Part shown: positions 24,091 to 35,140 of the stretch, in pieces
Numbering within the stretch: position 1 is the stretch's first letter
How the letters are laid out: each line of letters starts with the position of its first letter
NCBI GenBank assembly: GCA_022497145.1
Contig: MU385902.1
Location: 1 to 64,000 of the forward strand
DNA length: 64,000 nucleotides
DNA from: Rostrohypoxylon terebratum
Lineage: Eukaryota; Ascomycota; Sordariomycetes; Xylariales; Hypoxylaceae
Direction of reading: 5' to 3'
Position numbers and translations under genes: made by a program
The notes under the pieces: generated by a model
Told to the model about the DNA's origin: nothing
Database searches by the model: none
Seen by the model: the letters and a program-made list of their open reading frames with translations, nothing else

Positions 24091-24222
24091 GGCCTCGTGG
24101 CGCAACGGTAGCGCGTTCGACTCCAGATCGAAAGGTTATCCGTTGTAAGTAATCCATTCAAACCAATGGCAAAGCAAACGAACAAAAGACTAACGAATAA
24201 TCAGCAAATCGGGTCGGGGTCA
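24091..24222 (+). tRNA. tRNA-Trp(CCA) interrupted in the T-loop by a spliceosomal-type intron
   Basis: The exons 24091-24144 and 24205-24222 make a 72-nt cloverleaf. The acceptor stem is GGCCTCG with CGGGGTC (two G-T pairs) plus A73; the D stem is GCGC/GCGC with loop AACGGTA; the anticodon stem is TTCGA/TCGAA with loop CTCCAGA (anticodon CCA); the T stem is ATCCG/CGGGT with loop TTCAAAT. A73 and G1-C72 match eukaryotic cytosolic tRNA-Trp. The A-box region (TGGCGCAACGG) is intact. There is no intron at position 37/38. Instead 60 nt interrupt the T-loop after its second T, splitting the B box. No run of four T occurs inside the gene; the first is TTTTT at 24269-24273. It may be functional if the insert is spliced, or a disrupted copy. 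Confidence 0.85.
24145..24204 (+). other. Intron-like insert inside tRNA-Trp
   Basis: The 60 nt begin GTAAGT, contain GACTAAC (24188-24194) ten nucleotides before the 3' end, and end ATCAG. These are the 5' splice site, branch point and 3' splice site used by protein genes in this window (HSP90 intron: GTAAGT...GCTAAC...CAG), and the length is within their 48-137 range. The insert includes ATTCAAACC (24156-24164), which matches the Pol III B-box consensus GWTCRANNC at all but the first base. Confidence 0.75.
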
Positions 24223-24835
24223 ATTTCTCTATTTGGTTATTCGGAATCATCCGATAATATAGCTTAACTTTTTGATCATATCCATATGCACCGTAAGCGA
24301 GTATCCATATATTTTTAAGATTTTTCACCACGGTTACGTAAGACTTTTGATAAACACAATCTGAATATTATTTTTCATCACCAAGGGTTCACGAATCACG
24401 ATAGCTTCATCTGTTTTCCATTTCCGGAAGTAAGTGCTACCTAGTGCCAGTGCTCTCTACTTCTTTCCTCTATTTTTTTATAGGTTGGCGTAGATGTATA
24501 TTACATCATCCGGACCTTAAATCAACTCCGAATGCTGAAGATATCGGAAAGTACTAGGTAGAACCAGGCAGCCAGGTAGGTACAATAAAAGAAGGTGCGA
24601 GGCGCACAATAGGGTATTTTTATCTACTACCTAGTCCTAAGGCTTCCAAAGTACCTAGGACCTAGGTCCTAAGTGCCTACAGCTCCTTGAAACTCAATCC
24701 TTTTCCTTTACAACATCTACAACATCTACAACATCCTTTTTTGACCCCCACCATCACTGTCATCTGCCATCTGCCATCATCACAGCCTCCCACCATTCAT
24801 ATACGATATCTAGATCTTTATGCCCCGCATGAACA
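24223..24835. other. Intergenic
   Basis: 613 bp between tRNA-Trp and the 3' end of the FMO gene. It contains the first Pol III-type T-run (24269-24273) and a CCTAGG palindrome cluster at 24651-24672. A CAACATCTA repeat occurs at 24712-24734. No gene is seen. Confidence 0.55.
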
Positions 24836-26857
24836 TCATAAGCTTTGAAGAAGCCGGCATAAAGACGCGTAGAGATAGACGAGAAGGCTTATCGGACCAA
24901 ATATCATCATCGGGAAGATTGAAACGGTGAAATGACCGAAAAACATCTGTCTTCGAGCTACGGTGTCCCAGAATTCAGTGACCATGACCTGCATCGCACC
25001 GTCCCATTCCCACGGTCCGACGAGCCTGAACTTGGTATTGAAATTGGCCCCGAGCGCCCAAGTGAGTGGCAATCTATACCAGCAGCCACTGACGCCATTG
25101 GCCTCGACAACTCCGGAAAAGCCGAGGCGTAGAACATCTCCGAAAGATGGCGCCGAGCCCATGTCTAAGGCGAGCTGATACGCGTAACTCTCATGATCAA
25201 CACCATATCGGATTCGGGAATGCGCCTTGGATATAAGTCGGTAGTGCCCCTCGTCTTCCGGGAGCAAAGGAGCGCCAGCTATGCGCTCAGGTGACAACAG
25301 ATTGAGCACCCACAGTTGCGCCTGAAATTCCGTGAGAGGCGGGATCGCGCCTAGATTAGGCCTCACGAACCCAATAAACCCGATAGAAGGATCGTCTCGC
25401 GGCCAAATATCACGTACCAATTTGCCCTGGAAGTATTGGGGGTTGCATCTATCTTTTCCGAGGAAGGGAAATTCGTGCGTGTACCCCGTGCAGAATACTA
25501 CTACGTCCGGTTTGATGACATCATTCCGTATCCGAACATATTCGGGTCTTCCGTTGTCCCTGAATTGTGCGACGCCATTTTCGTCGATGCGCTCTAGCCA
25601 GGACGCCAAGTCGATTCGTTTGCCCTGGGTAGCTTCCAACGTGTTCGGCGTCTGGACTATCCACGAGCGAATAAGATTCAGGAGTCCCTGTGGTTTTCTT
25701 GGTTTCCAAACAGCATTGAGATACGGGCTAACCTTGTAGCCAGATTTATTAAAGAATACTGGAGGCAAGTCAGCCAGGGTTTATCCGCATACCAAAGGAA
25801 GCAGGAAATACCAAACCTACTCTCGGAAGTTGACCACCCCTTAGGTTTTCCACCGACCCATTGGTCCGTTCCGTGCGTGGTACCCCACGAAGTCCAGAGA
25901 ATCCACCTAACGTAATAGTCGTAGTACGTCCATAAAAGGTTGCTGTTCCTTAACCAAGGGTGTACGTATATCGTGTCGAAAAGGCTCGCTCGAGAGACAT
26001 CGATTGGCACTTGGGGGCGATCTAAGGGGCTTCGTCGTCGCGCAAATATAAGTCTTGGATTGGGGTTCCTCTGTAATACCAGTGAGTTTCAGCCGCAAAT
26101 CCTCTTATTACTTATAAATGTTCTACCTACCTTCGGAGCAAGATGGAAACCATTCCTATGACATAGCACTACTCGCTTCGTGGGCGAAGTCACAGCAAGG
26201 AGAGAAACGTCAGCTCCAGTCTCGCCGCTACCTAATATGAGAACCGTTTTCCCAACTCCAAACTGTTCTCTCCTTTTTAACTGTGAAGAATGAAGCACCA
26301 CCGGTACTCTCTCGATGCCTTTGACCTCGGGGATGCTGGGGTTAACATGCAATCCAGAACAGACGGCAACTGCGTCGCATTGCCAGATATGCTGCCGTCC
26401 CCTATGCAAATACGACACGACGTGGCCGCCCTCCTTTCGACTCTCGACGCCCTTTACCAGACTTGAAAAGGTAATGTGCGGCCATAGTTTGAAGTGCGTA
26501 CAGTACTCATTGAGATATTCGACGTAGCGTTTCGCACTGATAAAATCCGGTTCATCGTCTCTACACCGAAAATCAGAGAAGCAGGTGAGTTGCCTCGATG
26601 AGACCAGCTAGTAGCCGTAAGTCAGTACGTCAGAGTAATGGAGCCATTGTCAACTATTTCGAGGATGAAACAGAAAGAGGGATTATCCATACCTCAGCAT
26701 CCTCATATGTCCTCGCCAGGAACGTCCCGCCCACACCCGTCTCAGACTCGAAGATGCGAGCTTCGACAGTTTTCGTTCCTAGAGTCTTCTCTGCAGCTAA
26801 AAGATACTTCAGTGTCACGAGGCCGGAAGGACCTGCGCCTATTATCGCGACCCGCAT
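24836..26857 (-). CDS. Flavin-containing monooxygenase (FMO / Baeyer-Villiger-like)
   Basis: Model: 26857-26693, 26607-26131, 26070-25821, 25758-24836; 604 aa; introns of 85, 60 and 62 bp. The junctions restore known FMO text: TYEDAE joins LVSSRQLTCFSDFR, and FHLAPK joins RNPNPRLIF. These enzymes use FAD and NADPH to oxygenate soft nucleophiles or ketones. The FAD Rossmann motif GAGPSG is at residues 8-13 and the NADPH motif GSGETGADVS lies in exon 2. The FMO signature region reads VPVVLHSS, lacking the usual F-x-G before it. The C-terminal half has the CTGY motif (CTGYTHEFPFL). A hydrophobic segment near the C-terminus (VSIFPMMIFGPISLLVYLY) suggests membrane attachment. It is divergent from the luciferase-like monooxygenase 3.4 kb away; no polyketide or peptide synthase is nearby, so a secondary-metabolite cluster is not supported. 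Confidence 0.88.
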
Positions 26858-29800
26858 CCCTGCTGCCGTTTCCAGGTGGGTAGTGCAAGATCCGATATGA
26901 ATGATAGATCCTGTGGGCTAGACGACGTGGTCCTACAACGTGCAAAACCGTCACCCATCTCTCGAAGGAAAAGGAAGAAGCGTAAACGAGTTTCAATATC
27001 GGCAGGTCGGTCATAGTCTATATTATATCCTCTGCCTCTCTCGGGAAGCTTCTTGTCCCTCAGCCTCTAGACGATCACGAGAATTCTTGTCTTCCCAACT
27101 TTCATCTGGGTCGATATTTCTCTCGATCTTGCTAGCTTCCGTCACGGTCTCGTCCGCCTGCTCGAGAAAAGAGCGTGGGTACTGTGCTCCAGTTACAATG
27201 ATTCCTCGTTCCGAGAGCGGGTAGGCGAGACACGGGGGAAGCGGCCGCGAATCACAGCGCACATGGCGACGATGTTGCCAAGCAGCGAGGCGTGCTCTCT
27301 TTGTACGCCGCGATCTCAACTAAAATCGGATTCGGACTGTACCTTTCGCGTTACATAAACGATGTCTTACCACGCAGCTTCTCCCTGGCAGGATGTCTCG
27401 CTCCGAAATGCAATCTCATATTGGTTTCCCCTCCTTGTCGGCTTCACGCTATTACGAGCGTCGCTCACATTTCGCCACTGGCCGACCTTCATGGCCTGGC
27501 CTTCGAGTTAAGAATCGATGCTCCAGATACCCCAAGAGGACACCAGAAAAACTCCAATGAGGACCGCCTTTAAACGAGGCTGATACAAGTCGAACAAGCA
27601 TCTTCCTAGAAAAGATAACCCATGATGCTGGCACCGTTTCGTTTTGGGCATGGCCGATCGACCGAACTCGTAGGACACGAACGTTAGTCGGACACAAGGG
27701 ATACCCGCGTGGCTGCAGGCGCTGGCCAACTGACGCGGCCATGACTTGAGCTTACTGCAATGTAGATCACGGCCATCACGAGCTACAGCCAAGGTAGTAT
27801 ATTAGACGGGTAACCAAAGCTATCGAAAAAAGCACAAACACAAGATCGAAACGGAATCTTGCTCAAATACGTCACGCTAGCGCCGAAGATGGTCGAGACG
27901 CCCTTGTCGGGCTGGTGTGCATCTTCTAGATGCAAACTAGTCAAGGACCATTCTAGGCGGTTGACAGGACACCACTAACACATCCTCTGTTATGCCGTGC
28001 TTCCGGAAGCAGTCCCCGTGCGATTAAGTAGTGTTATACCAAGCGGTTTGTTAGAACTCGCACGTATGAAGACCGATGTATGTCGACCCAACGTAGCCGA
28101 CGACACCTCATAGGGTTCCAGAGGGATGGTTTTGTTTTCATGCGATTATGCACGTCAGTTTTCGCATGCCTTCTCTGCGATAGTTGATTGGTATACCAAG
28201 CCTCAGCAGTAAATTTGAGGTTTAATTAGATATTAGATTGACCAGAACAGAATTTCCAGATTTCCAGATTCTCTCCTGATATTGCAGAACCTAAGGATAG
28301 ATCGTCTGTCCTACGGACCGGGCTGCAGGTCTGGGGAAATCCTCTCCGACCCGAAGTGTTTCGGCTTCAGACATATCTACATACCCACCCTCTCCTCCCC
28401 GTATCCAGGATGTAGGGTGTGCCTTCGGCTTCCATGGGCAAAATGTCTCTGATGTGGAATGGTCCGAGATTAGGTATTCCAGGGTTCAGGAGCAGGTACC
28501 AATCTCGAGATCGTTCTTCAGGCACAGAAATGAATCATAGTAGACGTATAACGGTCATCAGTTAAGTCATACTTAATCTCTTCCCAGGACTTTTCTTTGC
28601 CCTGCTGTTAACATCACCTTGACCATCATACCATCATTTCTAGAAATCCATGACCGTCGTCTAAGGTATTAAGGTATAATAGCCGATATCATGACACGCT
28701 ACCTTGTTTAAAAAACGCCAGATGACATTTTAACCCTTCTATCGATGGGGTATGGCTCCTCTTAGTCAAGCATTTTCCAAGCAAAAATAAAACGCCACTA
28801 TTTTCGCAATACCCCTTGCACTATCATTTTACTAATTAACGCCAATCCTATTACTTATTAATGTTTCGGCTTTTCATGAACGCAAGTAACTGCCTGAGTA
28901 ATCAAACGAGAGGTTTCTCATTGGCAACAATTTTGCAACCAGAATACCTACCTCCTACCATCATCTAATAAACATTTCACAATGCGGTCTCACCACCGTA
29001 CCTACATGGCATCTAGGTACCTATCATCAATCTACACCCCTGAGTCTATTCGTAACATGTCCCACGTAGTCTGAAGCGTATCGTCTTCCTCCTATTGACA
29101 AGAACCAAGTAGATGATCAAAGGAGAAACGGGCTAGCCTGGATAGGAGAGTTTAGGCTGCTTGTATTGGACAACCACCTTCGACAGGACGTTTCTAGGTC
29201 ACAGGTGACGACATAGATCTCAACGTGCATGTATAGGTGTGGGCTGGCTCATACGTTGGAGGTATTCTACCTATAGCACCCCTCGCCGTCAAATACGTCA
29301 TCCTTTTAATCACTAAAATTTCCTGCCAAGCTCGTGACAAACCGATTCGTTAGGAAATTAGGGGTACATAACGAGCATATCGTAAAACGGTTGGAAGGGA
29401 CCCAGCCATCGAAAAAGGGGGCAGGAATACTGTGCTTGTTAGCTCTGTACTAGGTAACGCGACGAACTCGAGTTCTTGTTCACCTACCCAGCTACACAAA
29501 TCGGCGAAATGGATTAGGAAGAGGGGGATAACTTCATACTTACAACATACCTATATTTGACGAATCTATCAATGAGTTTGAGAAGTTACGATTACGTGGA
29601 ACTTGAGTCGAGAAACAATCAAGTTTTGGATGAAAGAATTTTGTCATTTGATTTGGCAGCTCTCCGTGGCCGACTAGCCAACAATTGTATGATTCTTAGC
29701 TGTCAAGTAATGTGTCACAGATAATCCCCCAACCCCGATAGGTTCCATACAAAAGAAAATTGAAAATCATTACCTATTCGTATAATTGAAGGATATATCC

Positions 29801-30292
29801 ATTTTTCTATTTTATTTCTGACTTCTGTCTATTAAACTGAATGGGAACTCCTTAGCCGATCGTCCTTGTGCTACCAAACCCTTTCAGGATCTAACTAAGG
29901 AGCGAATCAAAAATGGTGCGATAACTTAAGCATAACATCATTTCAAGCTTCCTATCTAAAACCTACGATATTTTATGTTTTCATCCGACCGCAGTAGTTG
30001 ATTGGGAGGAGGGGGTTGTACGGTGCGGTAGGCAGGTCCCGAAGTTCGCATCACGCAATCCGCGCGGAGCATGATGGAAGAGTCGGGGTACATAGCACCC
30101 CCATCAAGGTGGTAGAATTGAATATCAAGCTCCGTCACCCCGGGTCCCTTAAATTCTCATATATTGAGTCCTTTAATGAATCTGCTGTAGGGAGTCGTTT
30201 ACTGCACGTATATTTGGTTGGGAACCCAGGTATTTCTTCCGGTGACATATAAAATAAGTATTCATCAAGAGCAACGGCCCCTGGTCAATAGA
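26858..30292. other. Intergenic between divergent monooxygenase genes
   Basis: 3.4 kb. The first kilobase (to about 27890) has gene-like composition but only broken frames (listed separately). From 27900 to 30290 I see no coding signal and no tRNA; there are a few TACCTACC motifs (28947-28957). Confidence 0.5.
27020..27890 (-). pseudogene. Possible decayed gene, unidentified
   Basis: On the minus strand, uninterrupted stretches of plausible protein lie in different frames: hydrophobic text (VSTIFGASVTYLSK, VMAVIYIAVSSS) near 27740-27890, LIGVFLVSSWGIW near 27530-27570, and a charged tail (SFLEQADETVTEASKIER) near 27090-27180. TAG and TAA stops break the frames and no splice sites rescue them. 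It may be the remnant of a small membrane protein, but I cannot name the family and it could be noise. Confidence 0.2.
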
Positions 30293-31888
30293 ATGGCGTC
30301 GTCCAGTGATACGAGCGCCGATGCGCAGAAGCCCAAGAAGCAGCTTCTCCTGAACGCCTTCGTGATGACAACACCGGGGCACCTGTCTCCCGGCTTATGG
30401 CATCATCCACGGAACAAGACAGACGAATACAAGAAGCTCAGTTTCTGGACGTCGCTTGCGCAGCTTTTAGACAAGGGCGGATTCCATGCGATGTTCATCG
30501 CGGACACCCTGGGAGCTTATGACGTGTATAAGGGCCCGGCGAACGTCGAACCGGTGCTTAACTCAGGAGCACAATTTCCCGTCAATGACCCGTTGTACAC
30601 GGTGCCGGCTATGGCAGCCGCCACTAAGAATTTGATCTTTGGGGTTACCGCATCAACTACTTACGACGCGCCGTATGCTCTAGCAAGGCGGTTTTCCACC
30701 GTGGATCATCTGGCCGAAGGTCGGATAGCGTGGAACATTGTCACGTCGTACCTGGACAGTGCCGCTAGGAACTTCGGTCTAGAAACCCAGATCGAACATG
30801 ACGAACGGTACCGAATTGCGGACGAGTATATGGATGTGGTTTACAAGGTACGAACCTAGCTATCCCGCAGTCCCGTTAGTTTTCAGGAATCATGAATCAC
30901 TTACCAGATTTGACTCAAGTTATGGGAAAGCAGTTGGAGGGATGACGCGGTCGTTCGGGACCGCGAGAAGGGCCAATTCGCAGTAGCCGGACGAGTACGT
31001 CCGATCGGTCACAAAGGAAAGTACTTCCAAGTACCGGGACCCCACATTTCGGAGCCGTCTCCTCAACGAACACCATTTTTATTCCAGGCAGGCACGTCCA
31101 AGGCCGGAACCGATTTCGGCGCTAAGCACGCTGAAGCGGTTTTCATGGGTGGTCAACTGCCGGAGCTAGTACGGAAGTCGGTCGATGCGCTTCGATCAAC
31201 TGCCAGGCAGTTTGGCAGGGATCCAAGTCACATCAAAGTCTTCACGGGTGTGACAATCATCGTAGATGAGACGGATGAGAAAGCTCAGGCCAAGTACAAG
31301 GAACTGCTTTCCTACGGAGATCGAGAAGGCGCGCTTGCGTTATTTGGGGGCTGGACAGGGAATGACCTTTCAGCATTCTCCGATGACGAGGATCTGATCC
31401 TAGTCGATAAACCGGCGATCCGATCTTTGATCCACCGTTGGTCATCCACAGTCCCTGGCACGGAAGGATTGAAATGGACGAAGGCTCGAATTGTCGAGTT
31501 CTTATCGATAGGTGGTATGATGTAAGATCCCGATCCAACGTGTAGATGTCTTCGAAAAGAAAACAAGAAGACAAAATCGCAGGGTTGATTGCTGACATCC
31601 ATACTATTTACTCGCAGGCCTAAGATCGTTGGTAGTCCTAAGACGGTCGTTGATGAGCTCGAGAGATGGTCAGAGGTTGCCGACGTTGACGGCTTCAACC
31701 TCGCACACGTGGTTAATCCAGGCTCTTTCGAGGATATCATCGAGTTTGTGATCCCCGAGTTACGAAGGAGGGGGTTATTTAGAGCGGAGGCTGAGCGAGA
31801 AGGAGTCACGGCACGGGAAGTGTTCTTCGGACAGCCGCATCTTCTAAGTGATCACCCGGGTCATTCATATAAATGGCCAATATCTTAG
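30293..31888 (+). CDS. FMNH2-dependent luciferase-like monooxygenase (NtaA/SnaA/DszA type)
   Basis: Model: 30293-30847, 30920-31521, 31618-31888; 475 aa; introns of 72 and 96 bp. The first junction rebuilds VYKLWESSWRDDAV and the second SIGGMMPKIVGSPKTV. The family is the bacterial-luciferase-like TIM-barrel group, which oxidises sulfur- or nitrogen-containing small molecules using FMNH2 made by a separate flavin reductase. Diagnostic stretches are LLNAFVMTTPGHLSPGLW, GFHAMFIADTLG, GRIAWNIVTS, and FLFQAGTSKAGTDFGAKHAEAVF. The ATG at 30293 (AGAATGGCG) is preferred; the frame extends upstream without an ATG. Such genes in fungi are often thought to derive from bacteria, but the two introns show long residence. 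No peroxisomal or signal peptide is obvious (C-terminus WPIS). Confidence 0.9.
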
Positions 31889-33122
31889 AGCGCTAGTTAT
31901 GTAGCTGGAAGTAGTGAAAACTACTACCTAGGTCCTAGGTACTAATATGGATATTATCCATATAGGCAGCCTACCTAGTAGGTTGATGAAAGGAATCTGA
32001 ACGATATCCGTGGACGAGACTATCGTGAACTCGGAGTTCTCGGACGTATCTGTGTTCACTGTTCACTGTTCACATTGCAAATATCCGTATTTCCGAAGAT
32101 CGAAACGACTCGTAGAATCGGATGGTACAATAACAAATCCTGAGCAGGTGGTAATTCGATTTTTCATAACTAGATTCGGCACTGTCGGGTTCCGCGAGAA
32201 TTGATTGAATAGGTGGAAGAAAAAGGAAAGCAAAGAAAAGGAAAGAAAAGGGGGGAGAGAGAGAGAGAGCGCGGAAGGCGTTCTTGGTACGAAGTACCTA
32301 TTGATTGGTATTGATCCTGTATTATTTTGCATAAACCCAATTCGTTGGTTCAGCGTTGAAGTTCAAACAATATGCGGAGCCGAACTTCCTTTTGTATGTT
32401 AGTCCACGAATGAAAGCATGTGGGCCGGGATGTTTAGTGGATGGTCGGGTAGTGACGTCAAATCTCCAACGCCGACGAACTATCAGGGTTCCGTGGTTGT
32501 ACATTAAGTATGGAGTTGTGGGTGCCTATGGTAATTTGGTAGCCTACGCAGTAACAGCGGGGGTCATAAGTGGCTGTGGGCAGTATGGGGGGTGGCAGAA
32601 GTTCCCCCTAAATCCACTAAAGCAAGCCCTGCTGCCCTGGAGCTAAGCAGAGTTATTGTACCTAGAAACCGTCTTCTAACGTTGAAATATCTCCAATGAC
32701 AACATTTTCTTTACCAACTTCCCTTTCCTTTTCGAATTGCGTCTCATTCGGGTTGAACATCTTTTTCCTATTCAGATAATCCTATTCAGATAAAAACAAT
32801 TAGTCAAGATAGAAAGAGTCCGCCATATTGTCGTTATTATTCTTATTATTACTAACTACTATTGCTATTTTATTATTATTTTGTCACCGTTGCGATTTTA
32901 ATTCCTCTCACATTCTTGACCATCGTTTCAGCCGACCTCGTTGACGAAGTAGTGGACATTAGATCAGTGACATTAGATCACTTGACATTACCCGATACCC
33001 GTTACCCATTACCCATTACATTACGCATTACGCACTACGCACTACGCCACATCTCCTTATATACCCCTCAGAAATTACACGATTACTTGACCATTGGGAA
33101 CCTCGGAAGTTTGCACCGGTTG

Positions 33123-33156
<34 letters not shown>

Positions 33157-33276
33157 GTCAACGAACCCCTGAAATCACCGACTTCCAACCATTGGTTACC
33201 ACCGAAGAATTAAAGAAATAGACGGGAGAATAGAGCGCACACTACTACATAGAGGTTAACCTAGGGGTAGACAGCA
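31889..33276. other. Intergenic: promoter and leader of the acyltransferase gene
   Basis: 1.39 kb. It holds a CCTAGG palindrome at 31925-31942, a purine tract (GA)n at 32251-32270 within a longer A/G stretch, and a (CT)n run at 33123-33156. The last 400 bp look like a leader. Short frames here are not convincing. Confidence 0.5.
33123..33156. repeat. (CT)n microsatellite
   Basis: An almost pure CT dinucleotide run about 120 bp before the acyltransferase start codon, probably in its leader or core promoter. Confidence 0.85.
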
Positions 33277-35140
33277 ATGTCTTCTACCAACATTGACGTA
33301 GACGATGGCCAACACGATCACATTCTACGGCCAAGGCCACGAAAACCGCAACACGCCCAAATCGCCGAGTTAACCAGAGAGCATAGCAGTACATCTATTA
33401 ATGGCAATGGACATCTTGAACTGCCTTTGGAGGAACCTGCCTCGGGCTTGACTAGGTACTACCAATTACCATTCTTACATTCTTACTCACACCTATACTT
33501 ATACCTATACCTATACCTACACCTATACCTACACCTACGCCTACACCTACACCTACAATGTTTTACGCGTAAGATGACTTACGATGCTTTAGTGGTCGCT
33601 CGACACCCGTCCCCGAAAATGCTCCCGCTTCCGCCAAAGCTCTGTCTAGTGCACGGAAGCAGGTGCGCGCAGAGCAACGACGACGTATCTTCCCTACCAT
33701 CGAATTCGCTTCACGAGTGTCCCACTTCGATCCCAAATCCGACTATCGCGATTTCCATGGCTTCTTCAACCTATTCTGGATCGGCCTAGCCATCATGGGC
33801 ATTACTACCATGTTGCGCAATTACAAGGATACCGGATACCCCTTGCGCGTCCAGATATGGACCCTCTTCACCATCAAGTTATGGCATCTAGCAATCGCGG
33901 ACCTTTTAATGGTCGTCAGCACCGCTATTAGCTTGCCGCTTCATAAGATATTCAGGAATAGCCAAGGCGCATTGACGTGGAAGAAGGGCGGTAGGGCTAT
34001 CCAGAGCGTATATCAAATTGTGTGGCTTTCCTTTTGGATCGCCGTGCCGTTCATTCTCAACTGGACCTGGACGTCGCAAGTGTATCTGCTGTTACATACC
34101 ATGGTCCTCCTAATGAAGATGCACTCGTACGCCTTTTACAACGGTCACTTGTCGGAAACTGAAAAACGATTGCGCGCACTCGACGAGCCTCACGGTGCTT
34201 CCAAGGCCCCCGCCTATGTCTACCCCTCTGTCGAACATCCCATGGGTCAATTGGCCCACGGCGATCTAGAAGTCGATAGCGATAGTGAAGATGAAGGCCT
34301 TAAACAACTGCGGGAAGACTTGGCGCGCGAGCTGACGAGCCCTATCGGCAACGTCACATATCCCCGAAACCTGACCTGGTCCAATTATACCGATTATATC
34401 CTCTGTCCCACATTATGTTACGAACTGGAATATCCCCGTAACGATTCGATCCAATGGACAGCATTGATAGCCAAGATAGTCGCCACCTTTGGTTGCATCT
34501 TCTTATTAACTATTATCTCGGAGGAATACATCCTACCCGTGCTGCAAGAATCTACCATTGATCTCGACAAGAGTTCGTCCACGTTTGAGACGTGCCTTAT
34601 CCTCGCCGAGACCATCTCGTGGCTTCTTTTCCCGTTCATGCTTACCTTCCTGCTCGTGTTCCTCGTCATCTTCGAGTACGTGCTAGGCGCCTTCGGCGAG
34701 ATTACGCGGTTCGGAGATCGACACTTCTATAGTGACTGGTGGAACAGCACCGACTGGATGGAGTTCAGCCGCGAGTGGAACATTCCCGTCTACTCCTTCC
34801 TGCGACGGCACGTATACGCGACCTCGAGACCGAGCATCGGGCGCAACATGGCGACGCTCATCACCTTCCTGGTATCCGCTATCGGCCACGAGATCGTCAT
34901 GGCTTGTATCACCAAGAAGTTGCGCGGCTACGGCTTCGTATGCCAGATGTTGCAGCTACCCATCGTCATGCTGCAGCGTACCAAGTGGGTACGCGCCCAC
35001 AAGACGGCGAACAACGTGCTCTTCTGGTGCAGCATGATTCTAGGACTTAGCATGGTAAGTTTTCCGACTCCTCGGAGTGTGATACCAATAGGATAGAGAC
35101 TAACCTCACATAGATATGCTCACTCTATGTCCTAGTCTGA
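33277..35140 (+). CDS. are2: Sterol O-acyltransferase (ACAT/ARE family, MBOAT)
   Basis: Model: 33277-33455, 33593-35054, 35114-35140; 555 aa; introns of 137 and 59 bp. The last exon encodes only ICSLYVLV and a stop. The enzyme esterifies sterols with acyl-CoA in the ER membrane for storage in lipid droplets. Sequence evidence: at least eight hydrophobic membrane segments, the ACAT signature FYSDWWNSTDWMEFSREWN (FYxDWWN motif), the downstream catalytic-type His in SAIGHEIVMA, and an acidic loop (DSDSEDEG). Length matches fungal ARE proteins. The first 75 residues are polar and cytosolic. The start ATG (GCAATGTCT) is in good context. Fungal genomes can carry more than one ARE-like gene, so the symbol denotes the family rather than proven orthology. 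Confidence 0.9.
33489..33557. repeat. (ACCTAY)n minisatellite inside an intron
   Basis: About eleven imperfect ACCTAT / ACCTAC hexamers lie within the first acyltransferase intron and account for its unusual length (137 bp against 48-103 for most introns here). Confidence 0.85.

Noticed and set aside
31257..31809. Minus-strand frames opposite the luciferase-like monooxygenase
   Set aside because: Antisense shadows; the plus-strand exons carry the family motifs.
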